In this document: positions 33,789 to 40,167 of the stretch, piece after piece
Position numbering within the stretch: position 1 is the stretch's first letter
How the letters are laid out: each line of letters begins with the position of its first letter
DNA from: Bacteriovoracia bacterium
GTDB lineage: Bacteria > Bdellovibrionota > Bacteriovoracia > Bacteriovoracales > Bacteriovoracaceae
Assembly: GCA_030426585.1 (NCBI GenBank)
Contig: JAUHYH010000004.1
Span: 1 to 40,167, forward strand
Direction: 5' to 3'
DNA length: 40,167 nt
Position numbers and translations under genes: made by a program
The notes under the pieces: generated by a model
Seen by the model: the letters and a program-made list of their open reading frames with translations, nothing else
Databases searched by the model: none
Told to the model about the DNA's origin: nothing

Positions 33789-36404
33789 ATGAAAAAACTT
33801 CTCATTTTCGATCTCAGTAACTTTATCTTTAGAGCATTCTTTGCGATTAGGCCGCTTCATACCTCTGACGGAACCCCGGTCAACGCGGTTTATGGTGTTA
33901 TGAATATGCTTATTAGTGCTCTTGAAGAGTTGCACCCAACCCATCTCTTCATTGCCCAAGATCATAAGGGCGGGTCTTTTAGAAATAAAATTTACAAAGA
34001 CTATAAAGCTAACAGAGGGGAACCCCCTGAGGATCTTGTTCCACAGTTTGCGCTTATTGAAGAACTTGTGGACAAGTTTGAAATGCCTAAGCTTCGAGTT
34101 AAAGGATTTGAGGCTGATGACCTCATTGGTTCAGCAGCCCTTCAATTCAAAGATGATTTTGATGAAATTCTTATCGCTTCTAGTGATAAAGATCTTATGC
34201 AGTTTGTTGATGATAAAATTAAGGTCGTCGATACCATGAGAAATAAGATCTATGGTCGAAAAGAAGTCATTGAGAAAATGGGAGTCCCTCCTGAACAGAT
34301 CCGGGATTATTTATCTTTGGTTGGGGATACATCTGATAATGTTCCTGGAGTTAAAGGGATTGGGGCTAAGGGTGCTGCCAAGCTTTTAACAGAATACAAA
34401 GACCTTGAAACGATTTTTGAGAACGTTTCTAAAATTACAAACAAAAGAGTTCTTAATGGTTTAACAAACCACAAGGAAGATGCCTTCTTATCAAAAGAGC
34501 TTGTCACAATCAATTGTGATGTTGATCTAAATTTTGTTAAGGATGAACTTGAATATGAATTAAACCCAACGGTTGAATTGAAAAACTTTCTAACGGAACT
34601 AAACTTTAAAAGTGCGATTAAAAAGCTTTATGAAAAAGCAGAGATTCTTAAAAGTAATAAAGAGGCAAATGCTTTAAACTTGGCTCCAACTCCAGATCAA
34701 GGAATAAGCCAAGGATATCCTTATAACAGAGATACTGTCGTTGAGTTTGTAGCGACCCAACATGAAGCCTTTCTCAAAGGTTTAAATGCAAAGCAAACAG
34801 TTGCTATTGCCTTTGATGAGGGTTGGTGGTCTTTTACAACGAATAATGTTTCTTATGTTGTTCGAGAGGATGAAGTCTCGACCGAAACAACTTTAAAAAC
34901 GTTACTTAAAAAAGAGGTAAAGCTTCTCGCTTTTTCTCCAAAGTCGATTATCAAAAAAGCTTGGGATCTAGGTTTGGATTACACTGATGACATCATCGAT
35001 ATCCCAATGGCCCATTTCAATATTGATCCCGACAAGAAAAATACTGAAAAGTTTCTTGTTGAGAATGTTCTTAATATGGAACTTTCAAAGGAAGATGTTC
35101 GAGAAAACACTCAAAAAAAGTCGAGGGCCCTTTGGGAGCTTTGGCTTCGCTTTGAACCACAACTCAAAGAACTTGAGGTAAGCAATATTTATTATGAAAC
35201 AGACCTTAAACTCAATCCCATTTTAGCAGAAATGGAATATGTGGGTATAAAGGTTGATAAAAAAGTTCTCACAAAACTTGAGAAAGAATTCTCTGAAAGA
35301 CTTGATGAAATAGAAAAAGAAATTCAAAAAATCACTAAGATGGATGATGTGAACTTGAAAAGCCCAAAACAAGTTGGAGAAATGCTTTTCGAGAAGCTGG
35401 GTCTTCCCGTTATCAAAAAAACAAAGACGGGGTTTTCAACTGATCACTCTGTTTTAACGAAACTAGAAGCGATGGACGAAAGCCCAGTACCGGGACTCAT
35501 TCTTCAGTACCGTGAAATTGATAAACTTCTTTCCACTTATGTAGGAACTCTTCCGGATCTTGTTAATCCTGAAACTGATAGAATTCACACTAATTTTAAT
35601 CAAATGGGTGCGGCGACAGGAAGACTTTCATCAGATAACCCGAATCTTCAAAACATTCCGATTAAATCGGAAAATGGAAGGCGAATTCGAAAAGCTTTTA
35701 TCGCTGATAAAGGTTTTAAGTTATTGGCTGCCGATTATTCTCAGGTAGAGTTGAGGATTCTCGCTCATTTCTGCGAAGATCCCGTAATGATGAAAGCTTT
35801 TCAAAATGGTGAAGATATTCACGCCCAAACAGCTTCAGAAGTTTTTGGGGTTCCTCTGAAAGAGATGACTTCAGAGATTCGATCAAAAGCGAAGGCGATT
35901 AACTTCGGTCTCATTTATGGACAGTCTTCTTTTGGTCTTTCTGAAACACTTAATATTTCTCGAGGAGAAGCGAAAGAATATATCGAGCAGTACTTCTTGA
36001 GGTTCAGTAAAGTTAAGGCCTTCCTTGATTCACTCAAAGAAAAGTGTGAGAAGACAGGTTATGCCGAAACTCTCATGGGCAGAAGAAGACCGATTCCAGA
36101 TATTCGTTCTAAAAACCGTACGATGAAATCTTTTGCTGAAAGAATGGCGATTAATTCACCGATTCAAGGGACTGCTGCTGATATCATTAAGCTTGCTATG
36201 ATGAAGATCTCTGAAAAGATTGATGAGTCTTTTAAAGAATCTCGAATGATCCTTCAGGTTCACGATGAGTTAATCTTTGAAGCTCATGAGTCAGAGCTTG
36301 AAGACTTAAGAAAGCTTGTGGTTAAAGAGATGGAGAGTGCGGTTAAATTAAAAGTACCACTGAAGGTTGATGTTGAAGTTGGTGACAACTGGTACGAACT
36401 TTAG
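33789..36404 (+). CDS. polA: DNA polymerase I
   Basis: Gap filling and primer removal. It has 871 residues from the ATG at 33789 (MKKLLIFDLSNF), which has AAGGA five bases upstream; the 20 extra residues in the ORF track overlap the RDD gene. Domains: 5'-3' flap exonuclease (about 1-290; ADDLIGS, SDKDLMQF, DYLSLVGDTSDNVPG), a middle 3'-5' exonuclease-like domain, then the polymerase (motif A LLAADYSQVELRI about residue 645; motif B RSKAKAINFGLIYGQ; motif C QVHDELIFE about residue 822). In the middle domain the DTE of exo I is absent (VAIAFDEGWW in its place) and no NxxxD exo II is seen, so proofreading is probably lost, as in Bacillus- or Taq-type enzymes. The stop overlaps the next gene's stop on the other strand. 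Confidence 0.97.
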   Translation: MKKLLIFDLSNFIFRAFFAIRPLHTSDGTPVNAVYGVMNMLISALEELHPTHLFIAQDHKGGSFRNKIYKDYKANRGEPPEDLVPQFALIEELVDKFEMPKLRVKGFEADDLIGSAALQFKDDFDEILIASSDKDLMQFVDDKIKVVDTMRNKIYGRKEVIEKMGVPPEQIRDYLSLVGDTSDNVPGVKGIGAKGAAKLLTEYKDLETIFENVSKITNKRVLNGLTNHKEDAFLSKELVTINCDVDLNFVKDELEYELNPTVELKNFLTELNFKSAIKKLYEKAEILKSNKEANALNLAPTPDQGISQGYPYNRDTVVEFVATQHEAFLKGLNAKQTVAIAFDEGWWSFTTNNVSYVVREDEVSTETTLKTLLKKEVKLLAFSPKSIIKKAWDLGLDYTDDIIDIPMAHFNIDPDKKNTEKFLVENVLNMELSKEDVRENTQKKSRALWELWLRFEPQLKELEVSNIYYETDLKLNPILAEMEYVGIKVDKKVLTKLEKEFSERLDEIEKEIQKITKMDDVNLKSPKQVGEMLFEKLGLPVIKKTKTGFSTDHSVLTKLEAMDESPVPGLILQYREIDKLLSTYVGTLPDLVNPETDRIHTNFNQMGAATGRLSSDNPNLQNIPIKSENGRRIRKAFIADKGFKLLAADYSQVELRILAHFCEDPVMMKAFQNGEDIHAQTASEVFGVPLKEMTSEIRSKAKAINFGLIYGQSSFGLSETLNISRGEAKEYIEQYFLRFSKVKAFLDSLKEKCEKTGYAETLMGRRRPIPDIRSKNRTMKSFAERMAINSPIQGTAADIIKLAMMKISEKIDESFKESRMILQVHDELIFEAHESELEDLRKLVVKEMESAVKLKVPLKVDVEVGDNWYEL
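36390..36403 (+). repeat. 14-bp direct repeat, copy 1 (polA tail)
   Basis: TGGTACGAACTTTA at the end of polA (codons W-Y-E-L then stop). Its last three bases, TTA, are also the stop codon of the minus-strand gene 36401-36826. The same 14 bases recur at 36997-37010, again ending on a minus-strand stop. Confidence 0.8.
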
Positions 36405-36826
36405 TATTCGTCGCATAGAACAACAGTCCCTGGTTTAATGATCGCGACAAGAATTCTTCCACTATCAAGGTCGATATAGCCTTTAACTTTTCTACGTTCA
36501 GGCAGAATCGCTTCTCTTACCATTGAAATGTTCTCAGGAGAAAGATGCTTAGATTCCTTGAGGATACTTTTATCCTCTTTGGTAAGAATAATTTTTCGAT
36601 TGGTATAATTTGCATACTGGATATACGTTTCACCATCGATGAGCTCATAGGTTTTTTCACCGAAGTAATCAATAACTCCGATTTCACTACTCTCGTCAAA
36701 GGATTCTCTCATGACTTGAAGCGCGAGTTTTCCATCTATTTCACAATGGATTTTTACATTATCCATGGCAAGAGAAGATCCTAGTGAGAATACTGATGTG
36801 AATAATATGAGTAATGTTTTTTTCAT
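36401..36826 (-). CDS. Small secreted protein of unknown function
   Basis: It has 141 residues from the ATG at 36826, which gives a signal peptide (MKKTLLILFTSVFSLGSSLA); the 14 residues added by the GTG in the ORF track precede it without a function. The mature part is beta-rich with two cysteines (KIHCEIDGK and VVLCDEY) that could form a disulfide joining both ends. No family recognised. Convergent with polA and overlapping it by four bases. It lies wholly between the two copies of the 14-bp direct repeat. Confidence 0.7.
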   Translation of the reverse strand: MKKTLLILFTSVFSLGSSLAMDNVKIHCEIDGKLALQVMRESFDESSEIGVIDYFGEKTYELIDGETYIQYANYTNRKIILTKEDKSILKESKHLSPENISMVREAILPERRKVKGYIDLDSGRILVAIIKPGTVVLCDEY

Positions 36827-36921
36827 AACGACTTTACCGAGAAGCGAGGTTAATATTAAGTTCTTCACAAAAAAACCAATGTTTCTTATAGAATACTTGA
36901 GTTATGGAGATGAAAGTAGGG

Positions 36922-37000
36922 ACCATGAAATTAAGAAAAAAAGCGTCTAAATAATAATCATCCTCTAATGATTTTTTTTTTTTTTTCTTAATTTCATGGT
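36922..37000. repeat. 21-bp perfect inverted repeat with 37-base spacer
   Basis: Arms 36922-36942 and 36980-37000 are exact reverse complements (each begins or ends with ACCATGAAATTAAG plus seven A, or its complement). The right arm runs into a 15-T run (36972-36986). In minus-strand RNA the structure begins eight bases after the stop of the gene ending at 37008. It could be a long hairpin for 3'-end protection or termination, or a fold-back duplication. Confidence 0.85.
36956..36986 (+). terminator. Possible intrinsic terminator nested in the inverted repeat
   Basis: AATCAT / ATGATT form a 6-bp stem around a 6-base loop, running straight into 15 T. The stem is AT-rich and weak. On the plus strand it would stop read-through from polA across the antisense side of gene 36401-36826. 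Confidence 0.35.
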
Positions 37001-37010
37001 ACGAACTTTA
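36997..37010 (+). repeat. 14-bp direct repeat, copy 2
   Basis: The same 14 bases as at 36390-36403. TTA at 37008-37010 is the stop of the minus-strand gene 37008-37757. It overlaps the right arm of the inverted repeat by four bases. Confidence 0.8.
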
Positions 37011-37757
37011 ATTTCGATTAGTGATTGCTTCGAAATTTTCTTTTAGACTTTTATCTTTGTCTAGATCACCATAGAGATAATGGTAAAAGATGAAGTATCC
37101 ATTTCTTATAGCTTCTTGATCTGCCATAGAGTCAAAAGTCCACTCAGTTATTCCTCTATGGGAACCTAATAATTCGTTGAGTTCTGAACCCATTTTAGCA
37201 AGATGATATGTTACTCCTAACCATCTGACGGTGGCTCCCCAGACAAGATTACCGTAGTCAAACGAGTCATAGAGAGTTCCATCAAATAGACAGTGATAAT
37301 AACTCTGACAAAGATTAGCAAAGTCGAGATTATAATCATCTAAGTAATCATTTTCAGATAAATATTCGAACGGTGGGACAAAACTTAAGAAACCCTGGCT
37401 GTTATAAGCAATCTCTAAGAGGTTAGGAAAAAAAGGAGTTTTACTTTCAGGAATATTATAATCCTTGTGTCCAAGACGTTCGAGTAGATATATTTTTCTA
37501 GGGACAAGTATTTTGGGGGACTTATATTTTCCATCAATCGTAATATACTTCTTAGGATCATGGATTTTAAGAGATGCTGAAAACTTTCTAGGGGCATTAA
37601 TTAAAACTACTTTTTGATTTTTTGATTTCGCTTGATTGGTAAATTGATAGATTTGTCCTTTAGGAGTGGACTCAGAAAATTCAAAAAAATAAATATCAGC
37701 CTTCGAGAGGTTCGAAAAACAGAGGAGAAAAAGAGTCAATTTTAGTAAATTTCCCAC
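37008..37757 (-). CDS. Secreted protein with Ntox44-like C-terminal region (tentative)
   Basis: It has 249 residues with a signal peptide (LLKLTLFLLCFSNLSKA). The C-terminal half contains FDYGNLVWGATVRWLGVTYH (about residues 164-183) and SMADQEAIRNGYFIFYHY (about 210-227). The DYGN-x2-WGA block and a later DQ-x2-I-x-NGY are, as I recall them, the marks of polymorphic toxin type 44 domains. If right, it would be an exported effector, but a structural family that shares the same fold is equally possible. The start is a GTG right after GAGGA, too close to be a normal ribosome site, so the true start could be a TTG a few codons in. No immunity-type gene was identified next to it. Confidence 0.5.
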   Translation of the reverse strand: MGNLLKLTLFLLCFSNLSKADIYFFEFSESTPKGQIYQFTNQAKSKNQKVVLINAPRKFSASLKIHDPKKYITIDGKYKSPKILVPRKIYLLERLGHKDYNIPESKTPFFPNLLEIAYNSQGFLSFVPPFEYLSENDYLDDYNLDFANLCQSYYHCLFDGTLYDSFDYGNLVWGATVRWLGVTYHLAKMGSELNELLGSHRGITEWTFDSMADQEAIRNGYFIFYHYLYGDLDKDKSLKENFEAITNRN

Positions 37758-37894
37758 TCCTCTTAATATATAACTTCAAAGCCCCTTCCTGAGAGGTTTT
37801 GCAAAATCTACAAAGAGTGATCAAAAAATAGTCATAAAATTATATGGAGAATTTGTAGAGAACTGGTAAACTTTTAGAAATTCAGGGAGGAATA
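37758..37894. promoter_or_regulatory. Divergent intergenic region
   Basis: These 137 bases must hold the promoters of both divergent secreted-protein genes. An 8-bp inverted repeat, TCTACAAA (37807-37814) and TTTGTAGA (37852-37859), surrounds an AT-rich core and could be a two-site operator. No convincing -35/-10 pair was found. Confidence 0.3.
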
Positions 37895-38314
37895 ATGAAA
37901 CTAATAATTTTATTTATTGCGGTTATGAGTGCTTCTAGTTTTGCAAAACATAAAATCGAAGGTCGATGGAAAGGAACATGTGCTACCTTTACACCTGATG
38001 GGGAAGTTCGAGAAAGTAAGGTTACAAAAATCCGAGTTTCTCTTAATAAAAAAAGAATTAAGGTAAAACAAAAAGACGAAGGATCAATTATTCCAAAACA
38101 TGCTCAACTTCTAGGGTGTGCAATGGGTGGCACGATTTATAAGGAAGACTACTGTTTTAAATTCATTGAAACACCAAACGAAGTTTTTATTCTTGGTGTT
38201 TGTAATTCTGCTGGGCAGTACAGTCGTTTTACGGTTATTGGGAAGAACCAAATCCACATTATTAATGGTGATTCTGAAAGGGTTTACAACAAAGCGATTT
38301 TAGAGAAGTTTTAG
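37895..38314 (+). CDS. Small secreted beta-rich protein of unknown function
   Basis: It has 139 residues with a signal peptide (KLIILFIAVMSASSFA). The mature part is basic and beta-rich (IEGRWKGTCATF, KIRVSLNKKRIKVKQK, RFTVIGKNQIHII), with four cysteines; GRWKGTC at the mature start recalls small lipocalin-like or DUF-type barrels, but no family is recognised. GGGAGGA, an ideal ribosome site, is seven bases upstream of the ATG. The gap to the next gene is 77 bases. Confidence 0.72.
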   Translation: MKLIILFIAVMSASSFAKHKIEGRWKGTCATFTPDGEVRESKVTKIRVSLNKKRIKVKQKDEGSIIPKHAQLLGCAMGGTIYKEDYCFKFIETPNEVFILGVCNSAGQYSRFTVIGKNQIHIINGDSERVYNKAILEKF

Positions 38315-38372
38315 GTGTCATATCTCTAGACAGGTCAGTAAATCCTACATTCTAAGCCCATGAAAATAGGGG

Positions 38373-38393
38373 ATTCTGGTACCATACCAGAAT
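38373..38393 (+). promoter_or_regulatory. Perfect 9+9 bp palindrome touching the start codon of the HKD protein
   Basis: ATTCTGGTA - CCA - TACCAGAAT; the last two bases are the AT of the start codon (38392-38394). As DNA it would be a compact operator; as RNA it would form a nine-pair hairpin hiding the start. The only ribosome-site-like sequence, AGGGGA, is about 18 bases upstream, just outside the stem. Confidence 0.6.
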
Positions 38394-39852
38394 GCGGGCT
38401 TTAATTGTCATATTTACCTTCTTTTATGCTTTATATGGATTTAGCTCTGCTTACCATATTATTGATGACCCAAAAGAGGCCATTGCTTTCCGATTAGCAG
38501 TTACGACAAGTGCTAAGAGAAGTATCTACAGCTCAAAGTTTATTTTTAAGAATGATGAAATGGGGCTTAGTACCCTTGCAACGATGAGAGCGAAGGCCAG
38601 AGAGATTAAGGCTAATGGGCATGAGCCTGATATTAAACTTCTTTTTGATTCCACAGGTTCAATTGGGATGCCAGTTGAGGTTTTACTCCACCTTGAAAAG
38701 GAAGGTGTAGAAATACGCTTTTATAACGATATTTTTTCTCTTAAAAAATCAATTTATAATATTTCAAGAATCGGACTAGAGTACGTCACGAATAGAATGC
38801 ACGACAAGCTTCTTATTGTTGATAATAAACATGTCATAAGTGGCGGTAGAAATATTCAAGACTCCTATTACTCAATTGGATCTAAGAACTATCTTGATCG
38901 TGATATCTATGCCTCTAGAGAAGCTGCTTGGGATGCTTCAGAGCATTTTATTGAGATGTGGATAAGTAAAGCTGTAACTCGGTTTGACTTTGGTTTGGGC
39001 TCATTGATGAAATGCTACGATAAGTTTGATCGTTCTTTATTACTCTTAGAAAAAATCACAGAGGATGAAGTTAAAAGCTGCAAGCTTCAGCTAGCAGAAG
39101 ACGGAGAAAAAATATTAGACGAAGTTGAGAAGAAAATTGAAGAAAGAATTAGTGAGGTTGAAGTTGACGTTGAGGGAGCAGTAAAAACAATTGATTCAAT
39201 AAATCATGATAAAAATGTAGAGTTCATTGGAGATGCAATCGATAATAAAGGTCGCTATCAAGCTGTACTTTCAACCAAACTGGTAGAAATTGCTTCGAAG
39301 GCTCAAAAGAGCTTACTGATTGAAACTCCTTACCTCATCCCTGATAAACGAATGTTTGCACTCTTTAAGTCACTTCTCGATAAAGGGGTTAAGATCACCG
39401 TTATAACAAACTCTCTTAAATCGACTGATGGCCTTCAGGCGTTTGCCGGTTACTATAAATATAGAAAGAAACTTGTGAACCTAGGTGAAGGAGAAAATCA
39501 AATAAAGCTCTATGAGTACATGGGTTCACCTCTTGGCGATTACCTACATGCAAAGTCGGCTGTTATTGATGACGAAATCGCGTTGATTGGAAGCTATAAT
39601 CTGGACCCACGATCTGATCGTCGCAATACTGAAGTTATGTTTGTTGCAAGAGATCTTGAGTCTGCAAAAACTCTTTATAAATCAATTATTACCCACACAC
39701 TTTATTCTTTACCTGTCGGTAGGAATGGAAATCCTCAAAATGGTTGGGATGCTTTTCCGGGTGCTTCATTTAAGAAAAGGTTGCAAGTGAAGTTTTACGA
39801 AGGAATTCTTAAAAACCCGATCATTGGTCCCGGGATTGAGTCTCAACTCTAA
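38392..39852 (+). CDS. Exported phospholipase D-superfamily protein (two HKD motifs)
   Basis: It has 486 residues with a signal peptide (ALIVIFTFFYALYGFSSA). Two HKD motifs are intact: MHDKLLIVDNKHVISGGRN (about residue 140) and LHAKSAVIDDEIALIGSYN (about residue 387), each H-x-K-x4-D. Cardiolipin-synthase-like or phospholipase-type phosphatidyl transfer or hydrolysis in the periplasm or outside is expected; the Glu/Val-rich helical insert between the motifs (about 220-265) is unusual. It could act on prey or own membrane lipids. The start is unusual: no normal ribosome site but a perfect palindrome up to the ATG. Confidence 0.88.
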   Translation: MRALIVIFTFFYALYGFSSAYHIIDDPKEAIAFRLAVTTSAKRSIYSSKFIFKNDEMGLSTLATMRAKAREIKANGHEPDIKLLFDSTGSIGMPVEVLLHLEKEGVEIRFYNDIFSLKKSIYNISRIGLEYVTNRMHDKLLIVDNKHVISGGRNIQDSYYSIGSKNYLDRDIYASREAAWDASEHFIEMWISKAVTRFDFGLGSLMKCYDKFDRSLLLLEKITEDEVKSCKLQLAEDGEKILDEVEKKIEERISEVEVDVEGAVKTIDSINHDKNVEFIGDAIDNKGRYQAVLSTKLVEIASKAQKSLLIETPYLIPDKRMFALFKSLLDKGVKITVITNSLKSTDGLQAFAGYYKYRKKLVNLGEGENQIKLYEYMGSPLGDYLHAKSAVIDDEIALIGSYNLDPRSDRRNTEVMFVARDLESAKTLYKSIITHTLYSLPVGRNGNPQNGWDAFPGASFKKRLQVKFYEGILKNPIIGPGIESQL

Positions 39853-39967
39853 AATATCAACATTCGAATAGCTGTAATTTCTTCACAGTTCATTGTTAAA
39901 AACCCGTAATTGCGTTAAGTTGCACTGCGTTCAAAACCACAGGAAGTGAATTAACAAGGAGATTGCT

Positions 39968-40167
39968 ATGAGAAGAGCAGCGCTGCTTGTCGTCCTTTGC
40001 ATGTTTAGCGGGGGGCAATTATTGGCAAAAGTGAGCCTCGATATTGAAAAGGCTTCACTAGAAAAAACGGTTAAAGAGTCGAAAGAGACAGGTTTTCTTC
40101 TTCATAAAGAGAAGTACCACAAAAGCCTAACTCCGGTTGTCGACAAAAGTATTTTTAGTGTTGTGGA
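39968..40167 (+). CDS. Secreted protein, 5' part only (runs off window)
   Basis: Not in the ORF track because it has no stop here. The ATG at 39968 has AAGGAG seven bases upstream. The first 66 residues show a signal peptide (RRAALLVVLCMFSGGQLLA) and a charged mature start (KVSLDIEKASLEKTVKESKE). The remainder lies beyond the end, so no function can be named. The 115-base gap before it has only a weak promoter candidate (TTGTTA, 17 bases, TAAGTT). Confidence 0.75.
   Translation, partial: MRRAALLVVLCMFSGGQLLAKVSLDIEKASLEKTVKESKETGFLLHKEKYHKSLTPVVDKSIFSVV

Noticed and set aside
36765-36950. 61-residue ORF and a short ATG frame (36910-36951) at the left arm of the inverted repeat
   Set aside because: The longer frame is antisense to a signal-peptide gene and the short one has no clear ribosome site; no coding signal.
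37797-37806. Palindrome TTTTGCAAAA in a divergent promoter region
   Set aside because: Ten-base palindromes of this composition are frequent by chance in AT-rich DNA.

Overview
Organism. The window reads as an AT-rich (mid-30s % GC by eye), gene-dense Gram-negative chromosome. The likeliest source is a predatory or gliding member of Bdellovibrionota, of the Bacteriovorax/Halobacteriovorax kind. This is inference from gene content: RNase Y in a Gram-negative, many secreted proteins and lipoproteins, outer-membrane barrels, and a complete Agl/Glt-like set (TolQ + two TolR/ExbD + FHA-TonB + TPR proteins + barrel) otherwise best known from Myxococcus gliding. No tRNA, rRNA, CRISPR array, transposase, integrase or phage gene was seen, and no gap without a gene exceeds 300 bases.

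Layout. 1-1497: 3' part of rny (RNase Y), then a small outer-membrane barrel gene broken by an apparent ~20-base deletion. 1506-3135: overlapping trio of a MutT-like Nudix hydrolase, a multi-pass membrane protein and a zinc-ribbon membrane protein. 3324-6380: CorC/HlyC-type protein, a thioredoxin-reductase-like flavoprotein and an acidic protein with a receiver-like end. 6355-8963: [2Fe-2S] ferredoxin (-), leucine dehydrogenase (+) and an outer-membrane protein (-). 9068-14638, all on -: a membrane Fe-S oxidoreductase of the ETF:menaquinone oxidoreductase type, followed by three overlapping genes for unknown secreted proteins. 14706-16844: membrane protein, lipoprotein and pdxH. 16825-22764: hslO (-), then an AddB/AddA-type nuclease-helicase pair (+); the hslO and addB starts lie 16 bases apart. 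22834-32788: nine-gene Agl/Glt-like motility or envelope machine. 32804-36404: trxA (-), an RDD membrane protein and polA. 36401-40167: secreted or envelope proteins, including a possible Ntox44-like toxin and a phospholipase-D-type HKD protein, with an inverted repeat and a flanking direct repeat downstream of polA. The last gene runs off the window.

How the genes work together. The 10-kb Agl/Glt-like operon is the clearest system. An inner-membrane proton-channel motor (TolQ-like plus two TolR-like) is set beside a trans-envelope FHA-TM-TonB protein, periplasmic and lipoprotein TPR proteins, and an outer-membrane barrel. The AddAB pair is expected to process double-strand breaks. The Fe-S oxidoreductase and leucine dehydrogenase fit a lifestyle of burning fatty acids and amino acids. 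Four convergent gene pairs overlap at their 3' ends without an intrinsic terminator between them, so transcription across them is probably antisense-rich or Rho-dependent.

Most notable second-look items: (a) a 14-bp direct repeat that brackets one secreted-protein gene and puts a minus-strand stop at the same position relative to the polA tail sequence, suggesting insertion or duplication; (b) the 21-bp perfect inverted repeat inside that segment; (c) a 9+9 bp perfect palindrome running into the start codon of the HKD protein; (d) the Ntox44-like secreted protein; (e) the unrecognised three-gene secreted cluster; (f) the nearly overlapping hslO/addB starts.
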